Source of the DNA: Chloroflexota bacterium
GTDB lineage: Bacteria; Chloroflexota; Limnocylindria; P2-11E
Assembly: GCA_005889445.1 (NCBI GenBank)
Contig: VBGS01000170.1
Span: 1-23,364 of the forward strand
Length of the DNA stretch: 23,364 nt
Reading direction: 5' to 3'
A model generated the notes under the pieces. The model saw nothing but the letters and a program-made list of their open reading frames with translations, was not told the DNA's origin and searched no databases. Positions within the stretch are counted from its first letter, which is position 1. Each line of letters begins with the position of its first letter. Below are positions 22,480 to 23,364 of the stretch, one piece after another. A program made the translations under genes and the position numbers.

Positions 22480-23364
22480 AGGGGATCGCGAGGATCGAGA
22501 TGACCTGCTGCTGGTAATGCGCCGCGTTCTTGGTGTCGTAGTCGTACGTGGTCACGGAGGTCGTGTAGGTCTTCCCCGCCGCGGAGATGATGCCGAAGTA
22601 GTCACCGATGAAGGTGCCGCTGCATGAGGGGCATGAGGTGTGCGGCGAGTTCAGCTGCGGGTCCCAGGTGTGCGCGGTCAATCGGATGTTGTGGCCCTTC
22701 GGCGCGAGCGTCGGGGTGTAGTACTGGACGCTCGTATTGATGCAGTAGTTCGCCGCGCCGTACGGCGGAAGGCTTCCACCGTACGCGGGATTGGCCATGT
22801 CGAGGGCGATGCCCGCCCCGGCCGCTTCGGCGGTCCCGGCCGCGGGACACAAGAGGCGGCGGTCGTAGAACGCGACGGCCACCGTGCCGTCCGACGCGAC
22901 GTCGACGTTCGGCTGTAACTCATCGACCGGCGACGCGTTGTCGTTCACCTGGATCGGATCGGTCCAGGTCAGCCCTTCGTCGTAGGAGGCGGAGATCAGG
23001 ATGTTGCTGAGCCCCGTGCTGCCGTCCTCCCACGAGACGTAGAGCGGGTAGTGGCCCCTCACCAGGTTCGGCCCGACGCCAAAGCTCTGAAGGATCCCGT
23101 CGCGGAACGTCGTGTTCGTGTAGTGGAACGGCGGGATGACGACGTCGGTCCGGAAGGGTGTGCTCGTCCAGTGGTAGCCGCCGTCCTTTGACGTGTCGAT
23201 GAAGATCGAGCCGCAGCAGAACCCGTGTGCCGGGCTTTCGCTCACGAGCGTCGTGAAGACCGTCCCGTCCGGGGCGACGTGCGGAAGGAGGTAGGTCGCG
23301 CCCTGCGGCGTCCCGCCGACCTGTGGCAGGGAGATCGGCTGCGACCACGGCGTGTGGGTCCCAT
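22478..23364 (-). CDS. BNR/Asp-box propeller protein, C-terminal part (cut by window edge)
   Basis: The frame is open to the window edge and its start lies beyond it, so only the last 295 residues are present. Two Asp-box motifs are visible: TSKDGGYHWTST and SASYDEGLTWTDP, the S-x-D-x-G-x-T/x-W pattern of sialidase-like propellers. Other propeller strands are PQGATYLLPHVAPDGTVFTT and ELQPNVDVASDGTVAVAFYD. Four or more Cys (GFCCGS, RRLLCP, CINTS, CPSCSGT) suggest an exported protein with disulfides. The catalytic Arg triad of true sialidases cannot be assigned, so I call it only an Asp-box propeller. A GTG at 23245 looks like a start but sequence upstream is clearly coding. Confidence 0.85.
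   Translation of the reverse strand, partial: GTHTPWSQPISLPQVGGTPQGATYLLPHVAPDGTVFTTLVSESPAHGFCCGSIFIDTSKDGGYHWTSTPFRTDVVIPPFHYTNTTFRDGILQSFGVGPNLVRGHYPLYVSWEDGSTGLSNILISASYDEGLTWTDPIQVNDNASPVDELQPNVDVASDGTVAVAFYDRRLLCPAAGTAEAAGAGIALDMANPAYGGSLPPYGAANYCINTSVQYYTPTLAPKGHNIRLTAHTWDPQLNSPHTSCPSCSGTFIGDYFGIISAAGKTYTTSVTTYDYDTKNAAHYQQQVISILAIP

Noticed and set aside
1..23364. CRISPR array, phage or transposon genes, tRNA or rRNA
   Set aside because: No spaced repeat array, terminal repeats, integrase or transposase motifs, or RNA gene signatures were seen by eye.

Overview
The window is GC-rich bacterial DNA from what looks like one chromosome. Start codons include many GTG and some TTG, and the third codon positions are almost saturated with G or C. 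Several genes encode lipoproteins with a signal peptide, a lipobox Cys and a Pro/Ser/Thr-rich linker. Together with the gene families present, this suits a soil or freshwater Chloroflexota-type genome (for example near the Limnocylindria or Ellin6529 groups) or a deep actinobacterial relative. The taxonomic call is inference only: no rRNA, tRNA or marker gene is present. I see no phage, transposase, integrase, CRISPR array or defence island.

Layout. (1) 1-2827, minus strand: a tight three-gene unit made of a small LuxR-type HTH regulator, a LonB-like ATP-dependent protease, and an APC amino-acid permease cut by the window edge. The genes overlap as TGATG and GTGA. (2) 2828-4540: a broken hypothetical gene with at least one frameshift, a DinB-fold protein on the minus strand and a YCII/DGPF-domain protein. 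(3) 4587-8153, plus strand: a four-gene operon of NMT1/TauA-type substrate-binding lipoprotein, permease, ATPase and an agmatinase-family ureohydrolase. It reads as uptake and hydrolysis of a guanidino compound. The binding protein seems to lack about 25 residues at a conserved place. (4) 8169-10188: a small Cys-rich unknown, a SnoaL-like protein, a long hairpin and a methylenetetrahydrofolate-reductase-like protein. (5) 10223-11662, minus strand: a DEAD-box RNA helicase followed directly by a zinc-ribbon protein. The helicase leader holds a textbook intrinsic terminator just upstream of the start codon, so premature termination (attenuation) is likely. (6) 11826-15457, plus strand: a membrane class III nucleotide cyclase overlapping a lipoprotein gene, then a beta-propeller lipoprotein that has no ATG, GTG or TTG start and probably starts at CTG. 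(7) 15508-16914: a berberine-bridge-type FAD oxidoreductase. (8) 16959-19517, minus strand: a HAD-like protein, an MFS transporter and an EamA transporter, probably one operon. (9) 19648-22430, plus strand: a coiled-coil protein and a lipoprotein fusing FG-GAP/VCBS-type repeats to a DUF3048 (YerB) domain, ended by a strong hairpin. (10) 22478-23364, minus strand: the C-terminal part of a BNR/Asp-box propeller protein.

The best leads for something undescribed are the helicase leader attenuator, the LuxR-Lon-permease unit, the guanidino-compound operon with its shortened binding protein, the cyclase with a Gln at the base-selecting Lys position, and the VCBS-DUF3048 fusion. I do not see a clear new multi-gene system, and most genes are ordinary housekeeping or accessory families.
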